Positions 9,564 through 17,566 of a DNA stretch of 64,000 bases are shown in pieces. The notes below the pieces were generated by a model. The model ran no database searches. It saw only the letters and a program-made list of their open reading frames with translations, and had not been told where the DNA came from. The position numbers and the translations under genes were made by a program. Position 1 is the stretch's first letter, and the number at the start of each line of letters is the position of its first letter. The stretch comes from Shewanella holmiensis (GTDB lineage Bacteria; Pseudomonadota; Gammaproteobacteria; Enterobacterales; Shewanellaceae): assembly GCF_025370255.1 (NCBI RefSeq), contig NZ_JAMTCD010000019.1, forward strand, positions 1-64,000, given 5' to 3'.

Positions 9564-10058
9564 TTGAAATTAGTAGTACCGTCAATTCGATATGAATATA
9601 GCTATAGACAATACATAGCGGAGCTTGGACATGAAGAGCTTTATCCCTTTCCTTTAGATTTTGAACACTCAAACTTCGAGGCGCTAATTAGCAGACTCAA
9701 TGACTTTTCCTTGGGTCAGAACATACCTGAGGGCTATGTCCAGAGCTCGACATTGTGGCTAATAAAAGGGGAGGAGATAGTTGGTGTTACCAACATCCGC
9801 CACTGCCTAAATGATGCTATCGCATATTGCGGTGGGCATATTGGTTTGGGAATAAGGCCGTCGTCCCGAGGAAAAGGTTATGGGAAATTACTGATGAAGC
9901 TTTCAATTGATCTGCTTCAGGGAATGGCGGTCCAGCCGATTCATATTCATTGCCATAAGGGTAACCCTGCGTCCGCCAACACAATCAAGGCATGCGGCGG
10001 GGTGCTTGAGTCCGAAATCACAGTTGGGGATGAAGTAGTGCAACGGTATCTTGTATAG
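9564..10058 (+). CDS. GNAT family N-acetyltransferase
   Basis: 164-residue acetyl-CoA-dependent acetyltransferase of unknown substrate. The family's motif A is clear: GLGIRPSSRGKGYG (residues 94-107) with the R/QxxGxG pyrophosphate-binding loop, followed by an SANTIKACGG helix typical of motif B. The start is TTG at 9564, chosen because GGAG at 9554-9557 lies 6 bp before it. It is the first of five small same-strand accessory genes with long gaps between them, a setting in which GNAT genes are common mobile cassette cargo. It could modify an antibiotic, a metabolite or a protein; the sequence does not say which. Confidence 0.85.
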   Translation: MKLVVPSIRYEYSYRQYIAELGHEELYPFPLDFEHSNFEALISRLNDFSLGQNIPEGYVQSSTLWLIKGEEIVGVTNIRHCLNDAIAYCGGHIGLGIRPSSRGKGYGKLLMKLSIDLLQGMAVQPIHIHCHKGNPASANTIKACGGVLESEITVGDEVVQRYLV

Positions 10059-10198
10059 GGCAAGCGGGCTGGTTGCCGCGGTCACTTAATTATCTTGGAT
10101 ATTTTGTTAGTATAGCGGGCATTGAAACGATTTATCCTGATGAAACATTTGGGGTATCACAAATTGTTTGGTTTATATGGTTGGGTATATGCTTGCTA

Positions 10199-10265
10199 AC
10201 TTAACAACATGCCAACGAATCAATCCAGTCGATCGCTAACGCGCAGGCTGATTGAGGCGTTAGTG
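10199..10265 (+). other. Imperfect inverted repeat, attC-like but non-canonical
   Basis: In the gap after the GNAT gene, an arm at 10211-10228 (GCCAACGAATCAATCCAG) pairs with bulges to an arm at 10248-10263 (CTGATTGAGGCGTTAG). The right end reads GGCGTTAGTG, close to but not matching the attC core GTTRRRY. The shape (bulged hairpin ending in GTTAG, between small same-strand ORFs) recalls an integron recombination site. I hold this loosely. Confidence 0.3.
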
Positions 10266-10291
10266 CGTCATTCATAGAGATGAGATTTATT

Positions 10292-10639
10292 ATGGCAATC
10301 AGTGAATTTGAAATAAAGCGTTGTGAGAAAGAGTTAGATAAGTTTATTGGTGAACATAGGCCACCTGCTCATGTAAGAGACCAGCTTGATATTGGTTATA
10401 GAATTGAGAATCAAAGTGTTGTGTTATTTGAAATTCGAGCAAGCTTTAGAAATCCTGCTGAAAAATTAGAAGTTCCAGTTGCGAAAGCGACTTATGTAAA
10501 AACGCAAAAAGTGTGGAAAGTATATTGGCAAAAATCGGATTTGAAATGGCATTCGTATGAACCTGTAGCAACAGTCAAATATCTTGAAGAGTTTTTGAAT
10601 GTTGTCAGTGAAAACCAGTACCATTGCTTTTTCAGTTAA
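10292..10639 (+). CDS. DUF3024 family protein
   Basis: About 115-residue protein with features I associate with DUF3024: an RPPAHVRDQL segment near the N-terminus, then VAKATYVKTQKVWKVYWQ, DLKWHSY and a C-terminal CFFS. It has no signal peptide or membrane segment and is probably cytoplasmic. Function is unknown; the family is frequent among mobile and integron-borne genes. The ATG at 10292 gives the usual family N-terminus (MAISEFE); an in-frame ATG at 10280 is an alternative with no better ribosome site. Confidence 0.75.
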   Translation: MAISEFEIKRCEKELDKFIGEHRPPAHVRDQLDIGYRIENQSVVLFEIRASFRNPAEKLEVPVAKATYVKTQKVWKVYWQKSDLKWHSYEPVATVKYLEEFLNVVSENQYHCFFS

Positions 10640-10736
10640 ATGCATAATAAGGCGTAATGCCGAAAGAGTCTATCAGATGGCGGTGTCCATTATCGAGTCT
10701 CTTCAGGTTGTTTGTGTATAGGTTTTGGAGGGATTC

Positions 10737-11051
10737 ATGCGTTACATTTTAGTGTTAGTTTTTCTTTTGCTAGGTTGTGGTAAAGCCCTTGCGGATGAGT
10801 CAGTCACAATTTTTGTCAAGGAAACCAGCTATTCAGTCAACAGTTCGGATGAAGAGCTGAGCTCAGCAGAATTAGAAAGCAAGCTGAAAAAGCTAAAGTT
10901 TTCTCTGGTAACGTTAGACGTTGATTATTGTGCGGGCCCAGTTATGGTTGCTGAGGTTTATGTAGCACTTGCAACTGCCAACCCTTCCGTTAAAGACGTG
11001 CACCTAAAAGCAAGTGGCAGTCATCAACAAAGTAAATGCAAAAATGTATGA
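10737..11051 (+). CDS. Small exported protein of unknown function
   Basis: 104-residue protein I do not recognise. The start ATG at 10737 is preceded by GGAGGG at 10727-10732, which decides it over an in-frame TTG at 10725. The N-terminus is a strong export signal (MRYILVLVFLLLGC). It can be read either as a lipobox with Cys14 or as a type I signal cut after KALA. The mature part is polar, has two further cysteines (in DYCAGP and SKCKN) and alternating beta/alpha character, and is likely a small periplasmic domain. It belongs to the run of small accessory genes on this strand. Confidence 0.65.
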   Translation: MRYILVLVFLLLGCGKALADESVTIFVKETSYSVNSSDEELSSAELESKLKKLKFSLVTLDVDYCAGPVMVAEVYVALATANPSVKDVHLKASGSHQQSKCKNV

Positions 11052-11072
11052 TAAATAGCTAAGTTTCGTATC

Positions 11073-11139
11073 GGCCACAAAATGTGTGGCCTCAACGGGA
11101 CTGCCTACGCTTTGCTGCAGCAGTCCATTAGCAAAGCGT
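11073..11139 (+). other. Nested inverted repeats between small accessory genes
   Basis: A 7-bp stem, GGCCACA with TGTGGCC (11073-11091), is followed by a perfect 10-bp pair ACGCTTTGCT (11107-11116) and AGCAAAGCGT (11130-11139). Alternative GACTGC/GCAGTC pairing lies inside. No T-tract follows, so these are not obvious terminators. They may be recombination-site or RNA-structure elements. Confidence 0.5.
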
Positions 11140-11164
11140 GTAATTGCACAAAGAGGGAATATCT

Positions 11165-11434
11165 GTGCCAAAGAAAGTTGTAGAAACAACAATAGCAAAT
11201 ACGCACATCAGGTTTGAAAATACTTGGTTAAGTGGCGCAAAGTTAATTGTAGATGGCAAAATATTAGTACAGGATGATTCATATTTGTCGCTGAATAAAA
11301 ACTCGCCATTGGTAGCAAAAAAGATTGTAGTAGAAGGTGTTGAGCACCTTATTGAAGTGTTTGTTTATGCCATTTTTACCGTAAAAATCAAAATACATGT
11401 CGATGGTCAGTATGTTGCTGGTGATAAGTTCTAA
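11165..11434 (+). CDS. Small protein of unknown function
   Basis: 89-residue protein, family not recognised. The GTG at 11165 is taken as start because AGAGGG (11152-11157) lies 7 bp upstream; an in-frame TTG at 11144 has no ribosome site. The sequence is beta-rich with repeated short strands (KLIVDGKILV, then KIVVEGVEHLIEVFVY, then KIKIHVDGQYV), suggesting a compact beta-sandwich or barrel. It has no signal peptide. It is third in the run of small same-strand genes and is followed by a 136-bp gap containing another bulged inverted repeat. Confidence 0.6.
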   Translation: MPKKVVETTIANTHIRFENTWLSGAKLIVDGKILVQDDSYLSLNKNSPLVAKKIVVEGVEHLIEVFVYAIFTVKIKIHVDGQYVAGDKF

Positions 11435-11444
11435 AAATGAACAA

Positions 11445-11521
11445 TAACGTCTGGTGCCAATCTGTAAGTCATTGGTTTTATTCAATTCACCACTCATATT
11501 GGCTTAGGCATCAGTTGACAT
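11445..11521 (+). other. Bulged inverted repeat in gap between small genes
   Basis: The left arm TAACGTCTGGTGCCAAT pairs, with a 3-base bulge and mismatches, to the right arm ATTGGCTTAGGCATCAGTTG about 60 bp later. Extra-helical bases in one arm are typical of attC sites, but the ends do not match GTTRRRY exactly. Confidence 0.3.
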
Positions 11522-11570
11522 CGCTGAACAACGAAGTCGCTTTCAATGGTTTCAATTTTGTAGAGGTTTT

Positions 11571-12128
11571 ATGTACAAAAAACAACTTAGCTTGCTGATA
11601 GAAGAGGGGCACCCTGCATATGAGTGGGCTAAAAAACAGTCGGACTCGGTAAGTGCTTTTGGTCATATAGGAACACATATTGATTGTTATGAGTCTGAGC
11701 CAGAACAGGCAAAATATGAAGTGGCCGCGCAAGTTATCGACTGTACGGATAGAATGCCTTTATTGAGTGATTTTGAACACTTAGATATTTCTGGAAAAGC
11801 ACTGGTAATCTTTACTGGGAATGTTGAGATAAATGGTTATGGCACCCCCGACTATGGCGCAATGGATACCTCACTAAAAACTGAAGTTGTTGATTGTATT
11901 CTAGCAAAAGCGCCTGCATTTATCGTGATAGATAGCTATGGAATTGGCTCTCACGGTGACGAACATATTAGGTTTGATAAAAGGTGTGAGTCAAATGGCT
12001 GCTTTGTCATCGAGAATGTAAATTTATCTAGGGCCGTTGTGGGTAAAATTAACAAATTGCAAGTTGAGTTTGATAGATCATCACAGTCAACGGGTAAAAG
12101 GTGTGAAGTAACCGCATTTTGTATTTGA
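11571..12128 (+). CDS. Divergent cyclase-family (kynurenine-formamidase-like) protein
   Basis: 185-residue protein of the metal-dependent 'cyclase' fold (PF04199 type). The hallmark HxGTHxD is visible at residues 32-38 (HIGTHID), and a later DSYGIGSHGDEHI segment fits the family. The usual continuation PxH, whose His is a metal ligand in kynurenine formamidases, is replaced (CYESE), so metal binding or substrate must differ from the classical enzyme. It is cytoplasmic, with no signal peptide. Context (last of the small accessory genes) gives no pathway. Annotation as a hydrolase acting on amides or lactones is possible but unproven. Confidence 0.65.
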   Translation: MYKKQLSLLIEEGHPAYEWAKKQSDSVSAFGHIGTHIDCYESEPEQAKYEVAAQVIDCTDRMPLLSDFEHLDISGKALVIFTGNVEINGYGTPDYGAMDTSLKTEVVDCILAKAPAFIVIDSYGIGSHGDEHIRFDKRCESNGCFVIENVNLSRAVVGKINKLQVEFDRSSQSTGKRCEVTAFCI

Positions 12129-12368
12129 AGGCTGGGTATCGATGAAGTATGGGATCCGTTATGCGAATAAAAGTGATTGGACTTTAGTAATAGTTGGAAA
12201 AGTAAGGCGTTATAAAAGACATTTTCTAAGCCAATTTTTGTTGATAAGAGTGTTTAAAACAGTATTTTAAAAAATTAAGCTTTATCATTGTCCTGTCTAA
12301 AACACGCTTGGGAAAACAGCATTAAGCGATAACGATTGAGTTTTGGTATCGAACATGAATTGAAGCAA

Positions 12369-12408
12369 AAAAGCATATTGTCACGTTTAATCGATGCAAT
12401 ATGCTTTT
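12369..12408. terminator. Bidirectional terminator between convergent genes
   Basis: A perfect 12-bp stem, AAAAGCATATTG at 12369-12380 paired with CAATATGCTTTT at 12397-12408, with A- and T-tracts on either side. It lies between the cyclase gene and the convergent DUF805 gene and can serve both. The remainder of the 385-bp gap 12129-12513 shows no gene. Confidence 0.8.
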
Positions 12409-12513
12409 ATATTTGTGCTTTGACACCAGTCATTAACAAGCATTAAAACGGATACTATTAATTGACTTAAGTGAGTGTGTCACCTTAACAATAAACTGAC
12501 GGTTGAGCTCAAA

Positions 12514-12897
12514 CTACGCGTTTAATGCATCATCAGTTAACATTTTAGGGTTTGGACCATATTCATTGTCTTCTTTACTATCAAAACAGAATACGACTAG
12601 TAAGAACAAGGCGCCCAGTAAAGGGATTAAACCAATTAACAACCACCAGCCAGAATGATTGGTGTCGTGTAAGCGTCTCACTGCAACCGCAATACTTGGG
12701 ATCAGCACTAATAAGGTATAAATACCACTCAGTGCACCCAAACCTGTGACTTCATCAAAACTGCCTATGCCCATATCAACGAGTGATAATACAAAGCTCA
12801 CAATAAAATTGAATAAAGTGAACATCCAATATTCTTTACGACGTGCTCGTCCACTGAATACAAAATATTGTTTTAATACTTTTACATACCATTCCAT
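12514..12897 (-). CDS. DUF805 family inner-membrane protein
   Basis: 127-residue integral membrane protein of the DUF805 (YhaH/YhaI) family. It shows the family N-terminus YFVFSGRARRKEYWMF, about four hydrophobic segments, the loop AVRRLHDTNHSGWWLL and a final FCFDSKEDNEYGPNP tail. All core motifs are intact. Biochemical function of the family is unknown. The ATG is the only sensible start. It is transcribed alone; a 12-bp perfect palindrome (ACTACTAGTAGT, 12962-12973) lies upstream in its promoter region. Confidence 0.88.
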   Translation of the reverse strand: MEWYVKVLKQYFVFSGRARRKEYWMFTLFNFIVSFVLSLVDMGIGSFDEVTGLGALSGIYTLLVLIPSIAVAVRRLHDTNHSGWWLLIGLIPLLGALFLLVVFCFDSKEDNEYGPNPKMLTDDALNA

Positions 12898-13007
12898 TGT
12901 TAAATATCCTATTTTTGAGATTTTATTAAGCTAACATTTGGTTCTTTACGACCAAAGTTGCACTACTAGTAGTATCAATTTCATTACTAATTAACAAGCA
13001 AAGTCGA

Positions 13008-13045
13008 TAAAAAAATACCGCTAATCTGGATAAATTAACGGTATT
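13008..13045 (-). terminator. Terminator of glucoamylase gene
   Basis: The inverted repeat AATACCG..TAAT / ATTA..CGGTATT (13014-13045) is preceded on the plus strand by an A-run, which is the T-tract for minus-strand transcripts. It lies 70 bp after the glucoamylase stop. Confidence 0.75.
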
Positions 13046-13115
13046 GGTGTTTGTTATCATCTATTGCGGGTCTAGGGTTGACCCCTTTAGGATTTGGCTA
13101 TGGTTTATGCCAATA

Positions 13116-15575
13116 CTAAGGTTGTAGTTTTTGCTCAACAATGGGGTAGTGGTCCCAAACCTGTTCGTCGGTCATGGAGCGAACCAATTTTACATATTCA
13201 GCATGGGTCCAGGCCAACGGTGTGGCTGAGTTGGTTCCTTGCCCTAGGGTGTATTGGTAACGTGTTGTGTTACCCACACCATCCCAAGACTGTTCTGGTA
13301 ACATTAAGCCTTGATTGGCAAAAGTTTCCATACCTTGTACATAGGTATTGATCAGTTGGCTTTTAGTGGCTGGAGTAAGATTGCCTGAGGCTTTAGCCAG
13401 TGCTAATTCATAATGCCCCCGCTCACCAGTAAAAAATGGCCACACGCGTCCACGTTGTTGCTCTGTATTGCCTTTTTCGGCATAACTTAAGCCTGTAACA
13501 ATATCTTCGCCATATCCATCGTTACCATAACGGCGATAACCCGGAATTTTACTGCCATCTTTAGCGGTAAATTCATACTTGATCCTTAAATTATCCTCCA
13601 ATTCAGTGTTATCCACTAACATGACACTGTTTTGAATAATAGGATCTTGGGCATTTTTAACCCCGTAGCGAACTAATTCTAAAAATCCAGCATCTAAAAT
13701 TAAACGTTGGTCTATGCCCGTTTTGCCATTGTTGTCGAGTAATTTGTCGGCGGTATTTGGGGTGCCGTTTGGACTAATTCGCAGGTAAAATGGCTTGGTT
13801 TCACCGTTATCATTTTTTGCAAATTCGCCAGTATTAGTCACCATAGTGGTAGATAGTTCTGACTCAAGTTTACGGGCTGCGTTTAAGTACACTGCGCTGT
13901 TGGGATCTTTTGCAAGGGTAGCGAGTTCACTAGCCGCAACTAAGCCTGCTATTACAGCTGCTGTGGTTGAGGGTGAATATCCTGCTTGCTCTTCCCAGCG
14001 TTCTTGCTGAGTACTAGGAGGATTGATTTGAGTTTCATTCCAATCCAGTTTTACCTTACCACCTGTGATTAAAAAATCTGCCGCAGGTTTAAGCATCTGC
14101 TGATACCACTTGGTTGCTTCTGCATCGGTCAGTACGCCAGCTTGCCATAATTTCCAGCCAAGCATGATAGGCATTGCGGTTTGATCAAGCTGTACACCCA
14201 CCCATTCAATTTCACCATCTACATGGGTTTTTTGTAAAAACCATCCAGGGGTGCCTTGATATCCTGGAGTTTGCTCTGTCACTTGCACTTTTTTCAGGTA
14301 TTCAAATGCCACTTTAGGCGTTTGGGTATCACCCATGGCTAAAAATGCCATCGCGCATTGGTAAAAATCGCGCGGCCAAACGGCTTTATAACCCGTGCTA
14401 CCCACCTTGGCAGAAACCGAGTCCCCCCAAGGATTAGACAGTGACGCAATTAAGGCGCCGGCATGGGTTTTATCTTCCTGAGCTTTTAACACTAACGCAC
14501 TGGCGTAAAGTAATTTTCCTCCATCTGTGGTGTTGTTAGCCATAGAGGTAAGCGGAGCAAGTGAGGATAAATAGTCTTTCCAACCAACATGCTTATCATC
14601 ACCAAGGTATGCGCTTAATACCGCGTCATAGCCCGATGCTAAGGTGGTATTGGCATTGTCTAAACTGGTTTGTTTATCCGCACCAAAACCCAAGGTGAAG
14701 TTCACCGTATAGCTGTTGCTATTAAGGGGAGGGTATTGCGCGGTCAACGCGACATTCCCTACAGTGGCTTTATCGGCGGCAGTGGTTTGATAGGTATTGT
14801 CTAATTGACCGTTGTCAGCCAAATCAATTAAGCCATCAGATGTGCCAACAAAACCCGCGCTAGCTTTTACAAAATCAACATCTGAGCGGATGGTTAACAC
14901 CGATGAATCGTCGGCATTGGTGTGGGCAAATAGTGCATTACCTTCTACCTGAGCAATGTCATTGGCGCCACTGTTATCAATATGTGGGTTAGCATAAAGG
15001 TAGGGAGTTATCCCATCTTCAAAAGCGGTAAATACCACTTTCATCATTAAACTGTCACGGTTGGGATCGGTAAAAATATGCTTTTCGATCTGGTACTTTC
15101 CGTCCTTGTCTTGATTCACTATTTTATAAGCTAAAGACAGTGGTCGGCCTTGCGCATCGGTATGTAAATATTCAATAGTGCTGTTGGTATGGTCTTTTTC
15201 AGTGTCAATAAATCCATTACCCACAATCACAAATTGCAACTCTTTTAACTGTGCATTGTGGATCATGCCATACATGGTTTCAGTTAAAATGCCTTGTGCG
15301 ACAGAAAACCATACTTTGCTGATTGGGTTAGCTTGTGTGCCTTGATATTGTCCATCAGTGTAGGGCTCATACGAGGTGCCGATACCGGTTTTACCAGAAA
15401 ATGCCCACACAGGGTCAACTCCAGGTGCACCAGGGGCGACAGAATTTACCGCTGTTGTAGCAAGCGTAACGTCGTTAGCCGATTGAATATCTGAGCAGGC
15501 GGATAATCCAAGTAACCCAATGGTGATGGCACTGGTTAATGCCGATTTTTTGATAACAGAAGACGCCTTTAACAT
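13116..15575 (-). CDS. GH15 glucoamylase (glucan 1,4-alpha-glucosidase), lipoprotein
   Basis: Exo-acting enzyme releasing glucose from non-reducing ends of starch or maltodextrins. It has an N-terminal bacterial glucodextranase/glucoamylase beta-sandwich domain (about residues 40-300) followed by the (alpha/alpha)6 barrel. Catalytic landmarks are WPRDFYQCAMAF (about 397), the general-acid block QERWEEQAGYSPST (about 523) and the base block GERGHYE (about 715). A lipobox (LLGLSAC) ends the signal sequence, so it is membrane-anchored and exported. ATG at 15575 is preferred because GGGG lies 6 bp upstream; an in-frame TTG at 15587 overlaps that site. It follows the MFS transporter by 54 bp, so it is probably co-transcribed from the maltose-type promoter near 17440. 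Confidence 0.9.
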   Translation of the reverse strand: MLKASSVIKKSALTSAITIGLLGLSACSDIQSANDVTLATTAVNSVAPGAPGVDPVWAFSGKTGIGTSYEPYTDGQYQGTQANPISKVWFSVAQGILTETMYGMIHNAQLKELQFVIVGNGFIDTEKDHTNSTIEYLHTDAQGRPLSLAYKIVNQDKDGKYQIEKHIFTDPNRDSLMMKVVFTAFEDGITPYLYANPHIDNSGANDIAQVEGNALFAHTNADDSSVLTIRSDVDFVKASAGFVGTSDGLIDLADNGQLDNTYQTTAADKATVGNVALTAQYPPLNSNSYTVNFTLGFGADKQTSLDNANTTLASGYDAVLSAYLGDDKHVGWKDYLSSLAPLTSMANNTTDGGKLLYASALVLKAQEDKTHAGALIASLSNPWGDSVSAKVGSTGYKAVWPRDFYQCAMAFLAMGDTQTPKVAFEYLKKVQVTEQTPGYQGTPGWFLQKTHVDGEIEWVGVQLDQTAMPIMLGWKLWQAGVLTDAEATKWYQQMLKPAADFLITGGKVKLDWNETQINPPSTQQERWEEQAGYSPSTTAAVIAGLVAASELATLAKDPNSAVYLNAARKLESELSTTMVTNTGEFAKNDNGETKPFYLRISPNGTPNTADKLLDNNGKTGIDQRLILDAGFLELVRYGVKNAQDPIIQNSVMLVDNTELEDNLRIKYEFTAKDGSKIPGYRRYGNDGYGEDIVTGLSYAEKGNTEQQRGRVWPFFTGERGHYELALAKASGNLTPATKSQLINTYVQGMETFANQGLMLPEQSWDGVGNTTRYQYTLGQGTNSATPLAWTHAEYVKLVRSMTDEQVWDHYPIVEQKLQP

Positions 15576-15629
15576 GAAAAACCCCAAATTTTTATTGTTT
15601 ATGTTATTAAAATATCAATTGAAAATGTG

Positions 15630-17189
15630 TTATTGGGTGTGTTTGTTTTGATCAACAAATAACACCGCGATACCTGAAACCATCATAAATATGCCGCCTA
15701 ATACCACGGCGTAAATCGGCTGACCATCAAAGAATAACTTCAATAACAGTCCAAGAATGCTGGCGGCCAGTAGTTGAGGGATCACGATGAAAAAGTTAAA
15801 TATTCCCATGTAAACGCCCATTTTTTGCGGTGGTAACACCCCAGATAACATGGCGTAAGGCACTGACAAAATAGATGCCCAGGCAAAACCAACGCCAATC
15901 ATTGGGATCCATAACTGTGTTGGGTCTTGAATAAAGTAGAAACTGATCAAGCCGATACCACCAAGAAACATGTTGATGGTATGGGTAAGCTTAATGCCAA
16001 CCGCTTTGGCTAAAAATGGGATAATGATTGCTGCAATTGCTGCAAAGCCATTATATGAGGCGAATAACATACCCACCCAATCGGCACCATCATTGTATGC
16101 TTGGCTGACCACATCGGTCGTACCATAATGGTGAGCCGTTACCGCAGCTGTGGTATATATCCACATGGCAAATAATGCAAACCAAGCAAAAAATTGCACC
16201 ACAGCTAATTGACGCATGGCTTTAGGCATGTGAAATAAATCATCTACCACATTGAACACCAAACCAAGGCTACTGCGGGGTTGTTGCAGCTTATTAGCAA
16301 GCTTAATTGAGCAAATTAGTTGTAATGGACCAAAGGAAAAAATGCCTAAGCTTAAAATATACAGTTGTTTATCTAAGTCGTTAACGATAATTGCTGCTGT
16401 AAATATTGCACCGATAGCCATCCACACAAATGCGCCATTGCGGTATTGATTGACAGTACGTGTGTTAGCAGGTTGTAAGTGTTGTTGTGCTGACTCCTGT
16501 TGATGAAAATGTGCCAGCTCTTGAGGTGAATACTCCTTGGTTGAAATCACGGTCCAGCCAACGGACAAAAACAGTACCGCCCCACCAAAATAAAATGCAT
16601 AACGGACTGAATCGGCGATTTCGCCAGCTGGCGCTGTGTTAGTCACATCAAAGTAGTTGGTGAGTATATAAGGTAACGCTGAGGCGATGACCGCACCTAT
16701 ACCAATGAAAAAGCTTTGCATGGCATAGCCTTGGGTGCGTTGATTTTGCGGCAAATTATCGCCAACAAAGGCACGAAAAGGTTCCATTGCAATGTTGATT
16801 GACGCATCCATAATCCACAGCATACCCGCGGCTATCCAAAGGGTAGGCGAGTGCGGCATTACAAATAAAGACAGGGTAGTTAACACTGCGCCAATGAGAA
16901 AGTAGGGACGGCGACGACCTAACACGTTCCAGGTGTTATCACTTAAATAGCCAATGATAGGCTGTACTATTAACCCCGTTAGCGGCGCCGCTATCCATAA
17001 AATAGGGATCGCTTCAATATCAGCGCCCAGCGTTTGAAATATTCGGCTGACATTGGCATTTTGCAGGGCGAAACCGAACTGGATCCCTAAGAATCCAAAA
17101 CACATATTAAATATTTGCCAAAAATTAAGTTGTGGTTGGGTATTAGGTATGGGGCTCAGCGTTTGATTGTTTTGATTATTTGCCGACAT
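15630..17189 (-). CDS. MFS maltose/maltodextrin transporter (GPH/SLC45-like)
   Basis: 519-residue, 12-helix permease of the sucrose/maltose-transporter-like group. Landmarks are FGFALQNANVSRIFQTLGA in the first helix, the loop GYLSDNTWNVLGRRRPYFLIG between helices 2 and 3, and an MSGVLPPQKMGVYMG loop late in the protein. It probably imports maltose by proton symport across the inner membrane. Relatives in Shewanella and Xanthomonas starch loci are called MalT, which should not be confused with the E. coli activator. AAGGA lies 6 bp before the ATG. Glucoamylase follows directly. Its promoter lies 240 bp upstream beyond a structured leader with an intrinsic terminator. Confidence 0.85.
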   Translation of the reverse strand: MSANNQNNQTLSPIPNTQPQLNFWQIFNMCFGFLGIQFGFALQNANVSRIFQTLGADIEAIPILWIAAPLTGLIVQPIIGYLSDNTWNVLGRRRPYFLIGAVLTTLSLFVMPHSPTLWIAAGMLWIMDASINIAMEPFRAFVGDNLPQNQRTQGYAMQSFFIGIGAVIASALPYILTNYFDVTNTAPAGEIADSVRYAFYFGGAVLFLSVGWTVISTKEYSPQELAHFHQQESAQQHLQPANTRTVNQYRNGAFVWMAIGAIFTAAIIVNDLDKQLYILSLGIFSFGPLQLICSIKLANKLQQPRSSLGLVFNVVDDLFHMPKAMRQLAVVQFFAWFALFAMWIYTTAAVTAHHYGTTDVVSQAYNDGADWVGMLFASYNGFAAIAAIIIPFLAKAVGIKLTHTINMFLGGIGLISFYFIQDPTQLWIPMIGVGFAWASILSVPYAMLSGVLPPQKMGVYMGIFNFFIVIPQLLAASILGLLLKLFFDGQPIYAVVLGGIFMMVSGIAVLFVDQNKHTQ

Positions 17190-17243
17190 GCTTCTTCCTT
17201 TATATGGGTAAATTTATGGCTTACCCTTGCTAACTCGTAAGGT

Positions 17244-17287
17244 AAAAAAATGGCGAATACACATCTCCCTAAGACGGGTATTCGCCA
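17244..17287 (-). terminator. Intrinsic terminator inside the MFS leader region
   Basis: A perfect 10-bp stem (TGGCGAATAC at 17251-17260, GTATTCGCCA at 17278-17287) followed on the minus strand by seven T. It lies downstream of the predicted promoter at 17436-17465 and 55 bp upstream of the MFS start codon. It can therefore end a short leader transcript, act as an attenuator, or terminate read-through from the GH97 gene. Confidence 0.82.
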
Positions 17288-17330
17288 AAGACCTAATATC
17301 TTTATTCGGTAAACAAAACACCCAATAAAG

Positions 17331-17402
17331 TTAATCGAGGTACTCCAAAGCTGATACTTCCCATGGCCTGTTCGGTATCAGAAACGACCTAGCCTTCTTC
17401 AT
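17331..17402 (-). CDS. Candidate 23-residue leader peptide or small ORF
   Basis: A 24-codon reading frame begins with ATG about 27 nt after the predicted transcription start and ends before the terminator hairpin. The predicted peptide starts MKKARSFLIPNRPW and ends in acidic ALEYLD. There is no clear Shine-Dalgarno, and it uses two rare AGG codons, so it may be non-coding. The same RNA can form a stem CTGATAC/GTATCAG around 17351-17381, so a structured sRNA or attenuator is an equal alternative. Confidence 0.25.
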   Translation of the reverse strand: MKKARSFLIPNRPWEVSALEYLD

Positions 17403-17435
17403 CTGCACAAGCACAGGGTGAAATAAGCTGGTTTT

Positions 17436-17484
17436 ATAGTAGCCTCGAGCTCTTGTTTTGCACAACTGAATACATACGTATTCA
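17436..17484 (-). promoter_or_regulatory. Starch-regulon operator and promoter (MFS-glucoamylase unit)
   Basis: On the minus strand the 14-bp near-palindrome TGAATACGTATGTA (17484 to 17471) is followed after 5 bp by TTGTGC (17465-17460), an 18-bp spacer and TACTAT (17441-17436). The same arrangement occurs at the three other starch promoters in the window. A CG-centred palindrome is typical of LacI-family sites; its place just upstream of -35 would also suit an activator. Confidence 0.75.
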
Positions 17485-17566
17485 TCTATCTTAAACAACT
17501 TATTCGATACATTTTGGTTACACTTTTTTGTGCTAGAACAAAATGCATTTTAAATATAACAAATTG

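Noticed and set aside
10199..10265. Definite integron attC site
   Set aside because: The GTTRRRY core and paired left end are not both satisfied, so only an attC-like structure is reported.
12962..12973. ACTACTAGTAGT palindrome as an operator of the DUF805 gene
   Set aside because: Perfect 12-bp palindrome, but a single occurrence in AT-rich DNA with no linked regulator; too weak to call.
17300..17430. Leader segment with CCGAAC and paired arms as a 5S rRNA fragment
   Set aside because: The resemblance is limited to a few bases around CCGAAC; length, flanking helices and context do not fit 5S rRNA.
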